Part shown: positions 1 through 5,997 of the stretch, piece by piece | Position numbering within the stretch: the first letter of the stretch is position 1 | Layout of the letters: each line of letters starts with the position of its first letter | From: Flavobacterium sp. | GTDB lineage: Bacteria; Bacteroidota; Bacteroidia; Flavobacteriales; Flavobacteriaceae | Direction: 5' to 3' | Assembly (NCBI GenBank): GCA_012032075.1 | Contig: JAAURU010000235.1 | Coordinates: 1 to 6,030, forward strand | Length of the DNA stretch: 6,030 nucleotides | The notes under the pieces: model-generated | What the model saw: the letters and a program-made list of their open reading frames with translations, nothing else | What the model was told of the DNA's origin: nothing | The model's database searches: none | Translations under genes and position numbers: made by a program

Positions 1-1
1 A

Positions 2-169
2 GACGTAATAGATGACGCGTTGAAACCTAACTCGAGATCAACAGATGATGGCCCAGTCAGTTTTAAACAATTTGCTCAATCCATGGGTGAAAAGAATGCT
101 AAACTATTAATTAATCCGAAACGAAAAAAAAATATAAAGACCCCAATGGTTGACTGGGTTGATTATTAA
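2..169 (+). CDS. C-terminal tail of an unidentified protein (5' end outside window)
   Basis: An open frame enters from the left edge and ends at the TAA at 167-169, giving the last 55 residues of a protein. The tail is polar and basic, with a stretch reading LLINPKRKKNIKTPMVDWVDY near the end (given here as LLINPKRKKN then IKTPMVDWVDY). I do not recognise the family from this piece and give no function. The frame is supported by its position: its stop lies one nucleotide before the ATG of the nitronate monooxygenase gene, the usual spacing of translationally coupled genes, so it is probably the upstream member of the same operon. The first 60 bases are somewhat richer in G and C than the rest of the window, but the stretch is too short to draw anything from this. 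Confidence 0.6.
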   Translation, partial: DVIDDALKPNSRSTDDGPVSFKQFAQSMGEKNAKLLINPKRKKNIKTPMVDWVDY

Positions 170-170
170 A

Positions 171-1120
171 ATGGAAAAAGCTAGTTTAACCTCGTTACTT
201 GGAATTAAACATCCTATAATTATGGCACCAATGTTTTTAGTATCAAATACTAAAATGGTTATTGAAGGGATGAAAAGTGGAGTAGCAGGATGTATACCAG
301 CATTGAATTATAGAACATTAGAGGAATTAAGAGCTTCGATTATTGAATTGAAGCAAGCTAAAGTTGAAGGAGGAAGTTTTGGCTATAATTAATTGTAAAT
401 AAATCTAATATAAAATATAAAGAACAACTTAGAGTTTTATGTGAAGAAGGTTGTGATTTTATTATTACTTCTTTAGGAAGTCCAGAGGAAACGATTAGAG
501 AAGCTCATAAAGTTGGTATTAAAGTCTTTTGTGATGTAACCGATTTAGCTTTTGCTAAAAAAGTAGAGAGTTTAGGTGGAGACGCTTTAATTGCAGTAAA
601 TAATGTTGCAGGTGGACATAGAGGAAATATTGAGCCAGATGTTTTAATAAAGCAATTAAATGAAGGGACATCTTTACCTTTGATTTCAGCTGGTGGAGTA
701 GGTAACAAGCAAGAACTAGAGAAAATGTTAGGTTATGGAGCAATTGGAGTTTCAGTAGGAAGTCCATTTATAGCTTCAATAGAAGCAGGAGTCTCAGAAG
801 AATATAAACAAGCTTGTGTGCAATATGGAGCAAAAGATATTGTAATGACTGAACGTATTTCAGGAACACCTTGTACTGTTATTAATACACCTTATGTACA
901 AAAAGTGGGAACTAAACAAAGTTGGTTAGAACGCATTTTGAATAAAAATAAATCGTTAAAAAAATGGGTTAAAATGGTTCGCTTTTATATTGGAATGAAA
1001 GCAACTGAAAAAGCAGCTACTCAAGTTACTTATAAAACTGTTTGGGTTGCAGGACCAAGTATAGAACATACAAAAGCAATTTTACCAGTTTCTGAAATTG
1101 TGACACATTTGACGGTTTAA
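171..1120 (+). CDS. Nitronate monooxygenase-family FMN oxidoreductase (one frameshift near 390)
   Basis: This is a TIM-barrel flavoprotein of the nitronate monooxygenase / 2-nitropropane dioxygenase family, which oxidises alkyl nitronates using FMN and oxygen. Many homologues have unproven substrates. Visible motifs, in repaired numbering: HPIIMAPM at residues 14-21 (N-terminal FMN-site strand), AGGHRGN with the family histidine at about 150, SAGGVG at 173-178 and GAIGVSVGSPF at 190-200 (phosphate-binding loops). The ATG at 171 is chosen because it follows the preceding stop by 1 nt and begins the family-like N-terminus; a TTG at 150 would overlap the upstream gene. The frame breaks at the TAA at 390-392. 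Adding one T in the run at 389-390 restores a continuous frame to 1120 and gives about 316 residues, a normal length. The hotdog gene follows after 4 nt. The family call is firm and the substrate unknown. Confidence 0.9.
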
Positions 1121-1124
1121 AAGC

Positions 1125-1634
1125 ATGTATGATAGCATTTTTAATTTCTTAAATCGTTTTTTTAAGAAAGCTACCTTATTTAAAATCATGTTTAACATTT
1201 CTCCAATGTATAGAAGAACTTGTGGAAAAATTACTTTTGTTTCTAGTGATTTACATGTAGTTAAAATTAAAATTCCATTAACCTATAAGAATAAAAATTA
1301 TGTAGGTTCTATGTTTGGTGGAAGCTTGTTTTCAGCTACTGATCCTATTTATATGATTCAATTGATGCAAATCTTAGGAAAAGAGTATGTTGTTTGGGAT
1401 AAATCTACAGAAATTAAATTTAAACGTCCTGCTTATAAAAATGCATTTGCAACTTTTGAATTTTCAACTAAAGAAATTGCCACTATTATAGCAAATGTTG
1501 ATGAAAAAAAAGAAATTGACATGGTTAAAAAGCTCTATATAACAGATGGAAAGGAAACTGTTTTTACCGAACTTGATAAAACAATTTACATAAGTACCAA
1601 AGAAAATTATAAAGCTAAACGAGCTAAAAATTAA
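1125..1634 (+). CDS. DUF4442 / YiiD-like hotdog-fold putative thioesterase
   Basis: An intact 169-residue protein that I assign to the DUF4442 family (hotdog fold, related to the C-terminal half of YiiD and to PaaI-type thioesterases). The best signature is the segment around residues 58-77, NYVGSMFGGSLFSATDPIYM, where a Gly-Gly turn leads into the long central helix of a hotdog. It is followed by KSTEIKFKRPA at about 103-113, typical of the next strands. Such proteins are thought to hydrolyse or bind acyl-thioesters, but the family is poorly characterised, so thioesterase activity is inference. There is no signal peptide, so it is probably cytoplasmic. It starts 4 nt after the nitronate monooxygenase stop, and the pair is likely co-transcribed. 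It is one of the few coding regions here without a frame break. Confidence 0.85.
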   Translation: MYDSIFNFLNRFFKKATLFKIMFNISPMYRRTCGKITFVSSDLHVVKIKIPLTYKNKNYVGSMFGGSLFSATDPIYMIQLMQILGKEYVVWDKSTEIKFKRPAYKNAFATFEFSTKEIATIIANVDEKKEIDMVKKLYITDGKETVFTELDKTIYISTKENYKAKRAKN

Positions 1635-1677
1635 ATTAAAAAGGTTAAATAAATTAACATTATTTTACTTTTTAATT
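1634..1677 (+). terminator. AT-rich hairpin ending the nitronate monooxygenase operon
   Basis: A perfect 10-nt inverted repeat, AATTAAAAAG at 1634-1643 and CTTTTTAATT at 1668-1677, encloses a second small stem GTTAA/TTAAC at 1644-1648/1654-1658. It begins on the last base of the DUF4442 stop codon. The right arm supplies the T-run, as is common in AT-rich Flavobacteriia terminators. The stems are weak (A-U rich), so this is a plausible rather than proven terminator. Confidence 0.4.
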
Positions 1678-1714
1678 CAATTATAGAATTACTTTTATTT
1701 ATAAATTATTAAAA

Positions 1715-2105
1715 ATGAACAAGTGTTTAAAAATGCTTGGTTTTCTTACTTATCCTCTCACTTTTTAGTACTAAAAGTGATGCTGATTTATTAATAATAC
1801 CTACTTCAAATAGTTTAAATAATAGTAATTTATCACAATTAATTCAAAGCAATAATGATAATGCAGTTCAAATTGAACCTCAAATCATATAATTGAAAAT
1901 CCCAATTTTTCAAATAATTTTAAGCTATTTAAAAAGTTTACTAAATTCAATAGTACTTCATTACAAGCTAAAGAACTATTTTTTTCATTTTTAACAAGGT
2001 TAAATGAAAAAATATTAATGGTACTTTACTGTTTTTTTCTAATATTCAAATAATTTTTTCCATTTCATAGTTTTTGGTAATACTTCTATTTACTTCGGTT
2101 TTTAA
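1715..2105 (+). pseudogene. Broken small secreted protein gene (multiple frame breaks)
   Basis: This fills most of the 508-nt gap between the hotdog and membrane-protein genes. ATG at 1715 starts MNKCLK; moving one frame within the A-run at 1729-1733 continues as KCLVFLLILSLFSTKSDAD, a convincing Sec signal peptide (basic start, hydrophobic core, cleavage probably after SDA). That frame runs to a TAA at 1890-1892. The first frame then reads on from 1889 as IIENPNFSNNFKLFKKFTKF to a stop at 2051-2053. Further shifts at T-runs would extend it to FGNTSIYFGF and a TAA at 2103-2105, but this last part is speculative. I do not recognise a family. Either a real gene of about 130 residues is obscured by base-calling indels in its many A/T runs, or it is a true remnant. 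The signal peptide is the only firm evidence for coding. Confidence 0.4.
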
Positions 2106-2142
2106 AAAGAAATAAATAAAATTAATTAAAAATTAAATTACA

Positions 2143-2613
2143 ATGGATTTACCAGACACAATTATGGGTGCAATATTTTTTTTGATTATTATTGTTCCAA
2201 TAGTGCTAATAAACAAAGGATTAAACAAGAAAAGAAATTTTTTTATTGCTAAATTAAATGAATTTGCTTTAAAAGAAAACAAAGTAATAAGCGAATTTGA
2301 TTCATGGACAGATAATACGATAATTGGAATTAGTAGTGATAACGAGTATATTTTCTTTCTAAGAGAGATAGATGAAAATAAAACTCAATTAAAAATTGCA
2401 GTGAACAAGATAAAGAATTGTTTTATTAAAGAACATAAAAATGATAGAAAAACTATTGTTAGTTTAGAATTAGTTTTTGAACTAAATGATAGAAAAGAAA
2501 ATATTGTTTTGGAATTTTTTAAAGCAGATGCAAAAAATTTTATTATGGGTGAAGAAATGAGAATAGCAAAAAAATGGAAAAATAAGATTATGGAAGATTA
2601 TTCCAAAACCTAA
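2143..2613 (+). CDS. Small single-pass membrane protein of unknown function
   Basis: An intact 156-residue frame. Residues 7-23 (IMGAIFFLIIIVPIVLI) form one transmembrane helix, immediately followed by the basic run NKGLNKKR, so by the positive-inside rule the remaining ~130 residues should lie in the cytoplasm. That part alternates short hydrophobic strand-like segments (TIIGISS, EYIFFLREI, LKIAVNKI, TIVSLELVFEL, NIVLEFF), suggesting a compact mostly beta domain, and ends in a basic helix (MRIAKKWKNKIMED). I recognise no catalytic motif or named family. The ATG at 2143 is the first in frame and places the helix at the N-terminus; no Shine-Dalgarno sequence precedes it, as usual in this phylum. 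It converges on the cyclotransferase gene, with the inverted-repeat element between them. Confidence 0.75.
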   Translation: MDLPDTIMGAIFFLIIIVPIVLINKGLNKKRNFFIAKLNEFALKENKVISEFDSWTDNTIIGISSDNEYIFFLREIDENKTQLKIAVNKIKNCFIKEHKNDRKTIVSLELVFELNDRKENIVLEFFKADAKNFIMGEEMRIAKKWKNKIMEDYSKT

Positions 2614-2643
2614 AGTATTGTTGTATAATTTTTAAAATTTAAA

Positions 2644-2748
2644 AGGCTATCCAAAAAGTATTTTTTGTCAATCTGAACTTGTTTCAGATTCTAAATTAAA
2701 CTGAAAATGAATTCAGAATTACACTCTTTATTACTTTTCGGACAGCCT
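2644..2748. repeat. 105-bp inverted-repeat element between convergent genes (possible MITE or REP-like terminator)
   Basis: The outer arms are 17 nt each: AGGCTATCCAAAAAGTA at 2644-2660 and TACTTTTCGGACAGCCT at 2732-2748. They match at 15 of 17 positions as DNA; the two differences are A-C mismatches in plus-strand RNA but G-U pairs in minus-strand RNA, so the minus-strand transcript can form an unbroken stem. Inside are an 8-bp hairpin, AATCTGAA-CTTGT-TTCAGATT at 2670-2690, and a 5-bp one, CTGAA/TTCAG, at 2701-2716. GGCTGTCC-type termini resemble insertion-sequence ends, and TTCAG-type inner hairpins look like dispersed intergenic repeats of Flavobacteriia, from memory only. It lies just past the cyclotransferase stop and may terminate both convergent genes. 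Confidence 0.65.
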
Positions 2749-2762
2749 CTTTCTTAAAATAT

Positions 2763-3837
2763 TTATTCTAAAACAATTTCAAATGTTTTGTCCCAATTTT
2801 TACCTGTTAGAAAAATAGTTTTTGTTTTAGGATTATAAGCAATACCATTTAAAACATCAACATCTGGATGATTAGTAATTTTTGATTTTAAATCTTTCAA
2901 ATCTAAAATGCCTTCAACAGCTCCATTTTTAGGATTAATAATGGCTAAAGCATCTTTGCCATATACATTTGCCCAAATTTTTCCATCAACCCATTCTAAT
3001 TCGTTAAGTGATTCAATTTTAGCTTTTTAGTATATACATTTATATGATCTAACTTTTGCATCGTTTCTGGATCTAAAATATATATTTTCTCACTTCCATC
3101 ACTCATATAGATTTTTCTCCATCATTTGTTAAACCCCAGCCTTGCAACTCATCATCAAAATATTTAAAAGTTTTAATTTTTTCAAAAGTATCAGCATTGT
3201 AAATGTAACCTTCATGGCTTAACCATGTTAATTGATACACTTTGTTATTTAAAATGGTAATTCCTTCACCAAAATATTGATCGGCAAGATTTACACTTTT
3301 ATATACTTTCCCTGTTTTATAATCGGTTTTTCTTAAACTTGAAACACCTCTTTGTCCAGTTCCTTTTCCTTCACCATTTCCAGTTCCTTCATATAGAGTA
3401 TCTCTATAAAATTCAAAACCTTGGGTATAAGCTTTTATTTCATGTGGATAAGTATTTATAATCTTATATTTTAGAGCTTTTGGTTCAACATTTGAAGCAA
3501 TTGTAAAATTAGCTTCTGTTGTTGTCGAATTTTCCTCAAAATAGACCATTGCTTTTACTTTTTGATAGCCTAATTTTTGGTTTTCCAAACTAATCTTTAA
3601 TTTGTTATTTCCTTTTACAGCTCCAATATTTTTATTATTCATGTAATAAATTATCGAATCTATTTTTTTACTTTCTTCATTTTTTACAACTAATTCTAAA
3701 CTCTCATTTAATTCATAAACTTGTTTTAAAACAGAAGTATCTATTGAAAATAATTTTTTTTCATCATTTTTTTCGTCACCACAAGAATTGATAAAAATGC
3801 TTAATAGTATGATAACGAAAGGCTTAAGATTCATCAT
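2763..3837 (-). CDS. Glutaminyl-peptide cyclotransferase lipoprotein (two frameshifts)
   Basis: This bacterial/plant-type glutaminyl cyclase (glutamine cyclotransferase family) converts N-terminal glutamine of peptides to pyroglutamate with release of ammonia. The start at 3837 (or the adjacent ATG at 3834) opens a lipoprotein signal, MMNLKPFVIILLSIFINSC, with lipidation Cys19 followed by GDEKNDEKK. About 100 residues of non-family N-terminal region precede the beta-propeller (from ~120). Family features: AYTQGFEF at 136-143, TLYEGTG at 147-153 (Glu150 the likely conserved acid), WLSHEG at 205-210, LQGWGLTNDG at 231-240, LNELEWVDGKIWANVYG and VLNGIAYNP. The frame breaks twice: a stop at 3103-3105 caused by one base missing in the T5 run at 3112-3116, and a stop at 3027-3029 caused by one missing in the T5 run at 3024-3028. 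Repaired length is about 358 residues. It is likely exported to the periplasm or outer membrane. Confidence 0.9.
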
Positions 3838-3857
3838 TGTGTTAATATTTTGTAGTA

Positions 3858-3886
3858 CAATATACAACGATTTTTTAAAGTTGCAA
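3858..3886 (-). promoter_or_regulatory. Possible promoter of the cyclotransferase gene
   Basis: Read on the minus strand, TTG (complement of 3884-3886) is followed after 19 nt by TATATTG (complement of 3858-3864), one deviation from the Bacteroidota -7 consensus TAnnTTTG. The spacing equals that of the SRP RNA promoter on the other strand. It would put the transcript start about 10-15 nt before the ATG at 3837. The match is imperfect, hence the low confidence. Confidence 0.35.
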
Positions 3887-3891
3887 TTACC

Positions 3892-3921
3892 TTGCAAAAA
3901 TATAAAATGTTTGTATATTTG
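3892..3921 (+). promoter_or_regulatory. Bacteroidota-type promoter of the SRP RNA gene
   Basis: TTG at 3892-3894 (-33 element) and TATATTTG at 3914-3921 (exact TAnnTTTG -7 element) are separated by 19 nt. The -7 box ends 4 nt before the first paired base of the SRP RNA at 3926, the distance expected for a transcription start there. The match in sequence, spacing and position to an RNA gene makes this the best-supported promoter in the window. Confidence 0.8.
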
Positions 3922-3925
3922 CACC

Positions 3926-4019
3926 GGCAAGTCCTACACGACCAGCTCCTGCAGACTCCCCCAGGGTGGGAACGCAGCAAGGGTAAGCGGTTGTAGCGGT
4001 GCGATGTAGGTCGCTTGCC
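3926..4019 (+). ncRNA. ffs: Signal recognition particle RNA, small bacterial type (4.5S RNA)
   Basis: This is the RNA scaffold of the signal recognition particle; it binds Ffh and interacts with FtsY to target nascent membrane proteins. The ends pair as GGCAAG (3926-3931) with CTTGCC (4014-4019). The apical domain shows the conserved Ffh-binding features: CCCCCAGG on the 5' side, a GGAA tetraloop closed by GUG/CGC (GTGGGAACGC, about 3966-3975), then AGCA and AGGG on the 3' side, forming the symmetric internal loop. The length of about 94 nt fits the small, Alu-less class found in Bacteroidota. GC content is far above the surroundings, as expected of a structured RNA. A T6 run follows directly. 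Apparent reading frames across it on either strand are not genes. Confidence 0.95.
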
Positions 4020-4026
4020 ATTTTTT
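4014..4026 (+). terminator. T-run directly after the SRP RNA closing stem
   Basis: The 3' strand of the terminal SRP helix (CTTGCC, 4014-4019) is followed by A and then TTTTTT at 4021-4026. The closing helix of the RNA plus this U-tract can itself act as the intrinsic terminator, leaving a transcript that ends almost at the mature 3' end. Confidence 0.55.
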
Positions 4027-4050
4027 AACATTTCTTTATACTTTTTGTTT

Positions 4051-4071
4051 TCTCCCTAGCGGAGATTTTTT
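4051..4071 (+). terminator. Intrinsic terminator downstream of SRP RNA
   Basis: TCTCC (4051-4055), loop CTAGC, GGAGA (4061-4065), then TTTTTT (4066-4071): a compact GC-containing hairpin with a U-tract. It lies between the SRP RNA and the epimerase start and would stop read-through from the strong RNA promoter. Confidence 0.7.
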
Positions 4072-4078
4072 ATTTTTG
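4071..4078 (+). promoter_or_regulatory. Candidate -7 promoter box for the epimerase gene
   Basis: TATTTTTG matches TAnnTTTG exactly and ends 17 nt before the ATG at 4096. A TTG at 4045-4047 could be the -33 element, but the 23-nt spacing is longer than the 19 nt of the SRP promoter. The box begins on the last T of the terminator U-tract, so the two signals overlap by one base. Confidence 0.4.
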
Positions 4079-4095
4079 TAATAATTCTATTAATC

Positions 4096-5100
4096 ATGAA
4101 ATTAAATTGGCAAGTTGTACAATTGAAGTTAAAAGAAAAATTTTCTATTAGTTATGGAGATTATACTCATAGATATGCTTTAATTGTTTCTTTAACGTAT
4201 CATGATAAAACAGGTTATGGAGAATGTGTTGCTATAAATTATTATGGTATTAATCTGAATGAGTTCATTTCAAAATTAGAATCCATTAAATATATTATTG
4301 AAAGACAAGCAATAATTCATCCATTTGAGTTTTTTTCTTTTTTTAGGAAAATTGAGATTTCATACTTTTTTGAAATCAGCCTTAGATTGCGCATATTGGG
4401 ATTTATTTGGAAAACTTGAGCAAAAAAATTTTATAGAATTAAATTCAATTTCTTATAAAAAACTTAAATATTCATCAATTACTATTAGTATTGCACCTAT
4501 TAAAGAACAACTTCTTAAAATGGAACAATTAGATTGGCATAGATTTAAAATTAAATGTAGTCATTATAATAGAGATGATATTGAAAAGTTAATAAATACA
4601 GGAAAAAAAATTGCTTTAGATGCAAATGGAAGTTTTTACAATTGATAACTGTAAGGAATTAGAACAAAAATCCTAATTCAAAAAAGCTATCTTACATAGA
4701 ACAACCTTTAGAAATAGGGTTTAAAAATTTTTCTCATTTAGATAAATCTAAAAATGTTAATTGGATGGCAGATGAAGATTTTCAAGGGAATACTACTTTT
4801 ACAAGTTTGAAGTTGCATTATAACACTATAAATATTAAGTTAGTTAAAGCAGGAGGTATAACTCCATCTTTAAAAATAATAAAAAAGGCCAAAGCAAATA
4901 ATTTAAAAGTAATGATAGGTTGTATGACCGAATCCACAGTAGGGATTTCTGCTGCAGCTGTTTTAGTTCCATTAGTTGATTATGTTGATTTAGACGGAGC
5001 TAATCTATTAGCTAATGATTTTGCTAAAGGTAGTTGTGTTAAAAAAGGTAGAATATTACTCTCAAATAAACCAGGATTAGGGATTTCTTTAAAAAAATAG
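4096..5100 (+). CDS. Dipeptide epimerase, enolase superfamily (L-Ala-D/L-Glu epimerase-like; three frameshifts)
   Basis: An enolase-superfamily enzyme that epimerises the C-terminal residue of dipeptides; the best-known members act on L-Ala-D-Glu from recycled peptidoglycan. In repaired numbering all catalytic elements are present: FKIK (Lys151/Lys153), LDANG (Asp175, metal), IEQPL (Glu202, metal), MADED (Asp226, metal), NIKLVKAGG (Lys248), GCMTEST and YVDLDGA near the C-terminus. The Asp-x-Asp of the last is the dipeptide epimerase mark for binding the substrate amino group. Frame breaks: an extra T in the runs at 4330-4344, an extra T at 4633-4637, and two missing (or one extra) A around 4665-4670. 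Repair gives about 334 residues, normal for the family. Substrate specificity cannot be settled, since Bacteroidota homologues include enzymes for hydrophobic dipeptides. The SDR gene follows after 45 nt. Confidence 0.88.
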
Positions 5101-5145
5101 CAAAAGCAGTTAATAGTTATTAATTTAACTTTATAAATTAGTCAA

Positions 5146-5949
5146 ATGAATAAAGATAGTATTTATTACAGGAGCTTCATCGGGAATAGGAAAAGCCATA
5201 GGAGAATATTTATTAGATAATGGTTTTATAGTTTTGGTTCAAGTAGAAACCCTGAAAAAATTAATAATTCTAAAATTCCTTTAATAAAACTGGATGTTAG
5301 AAATGTAGAAAGTATAAAAAATGCAATTGAAGAAGTTATAGCTAAAGCCAATAGAATAGATGTAGTTATTAATAATGCAGGAGTTGGTATTACAGGTCCA
5401 TTGGAAGAAATTCCTACCGTAGAAATAAAAAATAATTTCGAAACCAACTTATTTGGTCCTATCGAAGTTATGAAAGCCGTTTTACCGCAAATGAGATTGC
5501 AAAAAAATGGTTTAATTATTAATATAACCTCAATTGCAGGTTACATGGGTTTGCCTTATAGGAGTGTTTATTCGGCTTCAAAAGGAGCGTTAGAGTTAAT
5601 TACAGAAGCAATGAATATGGAAGTGAAATCTTTTGGAATTAAAATTACGAATGTTGCTCCTGGAGATTTTGCTACAAATATTGCTGCTGGAAGATATCAT
5701 GCTCCAGTACTTTCGGATTCCGCATATGAAAAAAGCTATGGAGATGTTCTTAAAAACTTAAATAATGATGTGGATTGTGGAAGTAATCCAAATGCTATGG
5801 CTGAGGCAATTCTTAAAATTATGAATGCTTCAAAACCCAAAATCCATTATAAAGTAGGTGCTTTTATGCAAAAGTTTTCTATAGTATTAAAACGAATTTT
5901 ACCCGATTTATGGTATCAAAAATTATTAATGAATCATTATAAAATGTAA
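5146..5949 (+). CDS. Short-chain dehydrogenase/reductase, classical SDR (two frameshifts near the N-terminus)
   Basis: A Rossmann-fold NAD(P)-dependent oxidoreductase of the classical SDR family. In repaired numbering: FITGASSGIG at 7-16 (cofactor glycine motif), FGSSRN at 31-36 after the second strand (the Arg suggests NADP(H) preference), NNAGVG at 77-82, Asn102 in FETNLFGP, Ser130 in NITSIAG, and Tyr143/Lys147 in YSASKGA, so the catalytic Asn-Ser-Tyr-Lys set is complete. VAPGDFATNI follows in the usual place. The frame breaks are near 5152-5155 (two A missing, or one base extra, just after ATG AAT AAA) and in the T-run at 5232-5235 (one T missing). Repaired length is about 268 residues, typical of the family. 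It lies 45 nt after the epimerase with no clear promoter, so the two are probably co-transcribed. The substrate is not predictable. Confidence 0.9.
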
Positions 5950-5975
5950 TTTTTGAATTTAGAAATCAAAAATTA
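5947..5975 (+). terminator. Hairpin at the end of the SDR gene
   Basis: A perfect 10-bp stem, TAATTTTTGA (5947-5956) and TCAAAAATTA (5966-5975), with a 9-nt loop; the left arm contains the SDR stop codon. Like the hairpin after the hotdog gene it is A-U rich and lacks a long extra T-run, so terminator function is inferred from position and symmetry. Confidence 0.45.
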
Positions 5976-5989
5976 GAATAAATAAATTG

Positions 5990-5997
5990 TAATTTTG
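5990..5997 (+). promoter_or_regulatory. Candidate -7 promoter box for a gene beyond the window
   Basis: TAATTTTG fits TAnnTTTG and is followed by CAC and an A-rich leader without a start codon in frame before the window ends. No TTG lies at the expected 17-23 nt upstream, so only half of the promoter is supported. It probably drives a plus-strand gene starting just past 6030. Confidence 0.4.

Noticed and set aside
150..170. TTG at 150 as start of the nitronate monooxygenase
   Set aside because: It overlaps the end of the upstream gene and adds residues outside the family N-terminus; the ATG at 171 directly after the stop is better.
390..397. Programmed ribosomal frameshift in the nitronate monooxygenase gene
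   Set aside because: There is no recognised slippery heptamer with a downstream structure, and similar breaks occur in unrelated genes nearby, so one common artefact or decay process explains them better.
505..767. Minus-strand open frames of 67 and 70 residues
   Set aside because: They lie opposite the nitronate monooxygenase coding sequence, which has strong family motifs there; they are antisense shadows.
2056..2142. Promoter for the membrane protein at 2143
   Set aside because: TAGTTTTTG at 2068-2076 comes near TAnnTTTG but has an extra T, and no suitable TTG with correct spacing precedes it; too weak to annotate.
2644..2748. CRISPR array or tandem repeat
   Set aside because: There is only one pair of inverted arms and two different small hairpins; no direct repeats with regular spacers are present here or elsewhere in the window.
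3834..4031. Open frames on both strands across 3788-4031, including an N-terminal extension of the cyclotransferase up to 3930
   Set aside because: They run through the SRP RNA and its promoter; the real cyclotransferase start at 3837/3834 gives a proper lipoprotein signal, and the extension would displace it.
5226..5447. Minus-strand open frame of 73 residues
   Set aside because: It is antisense to the conserved NNAG region of the SDR, with no independent support.
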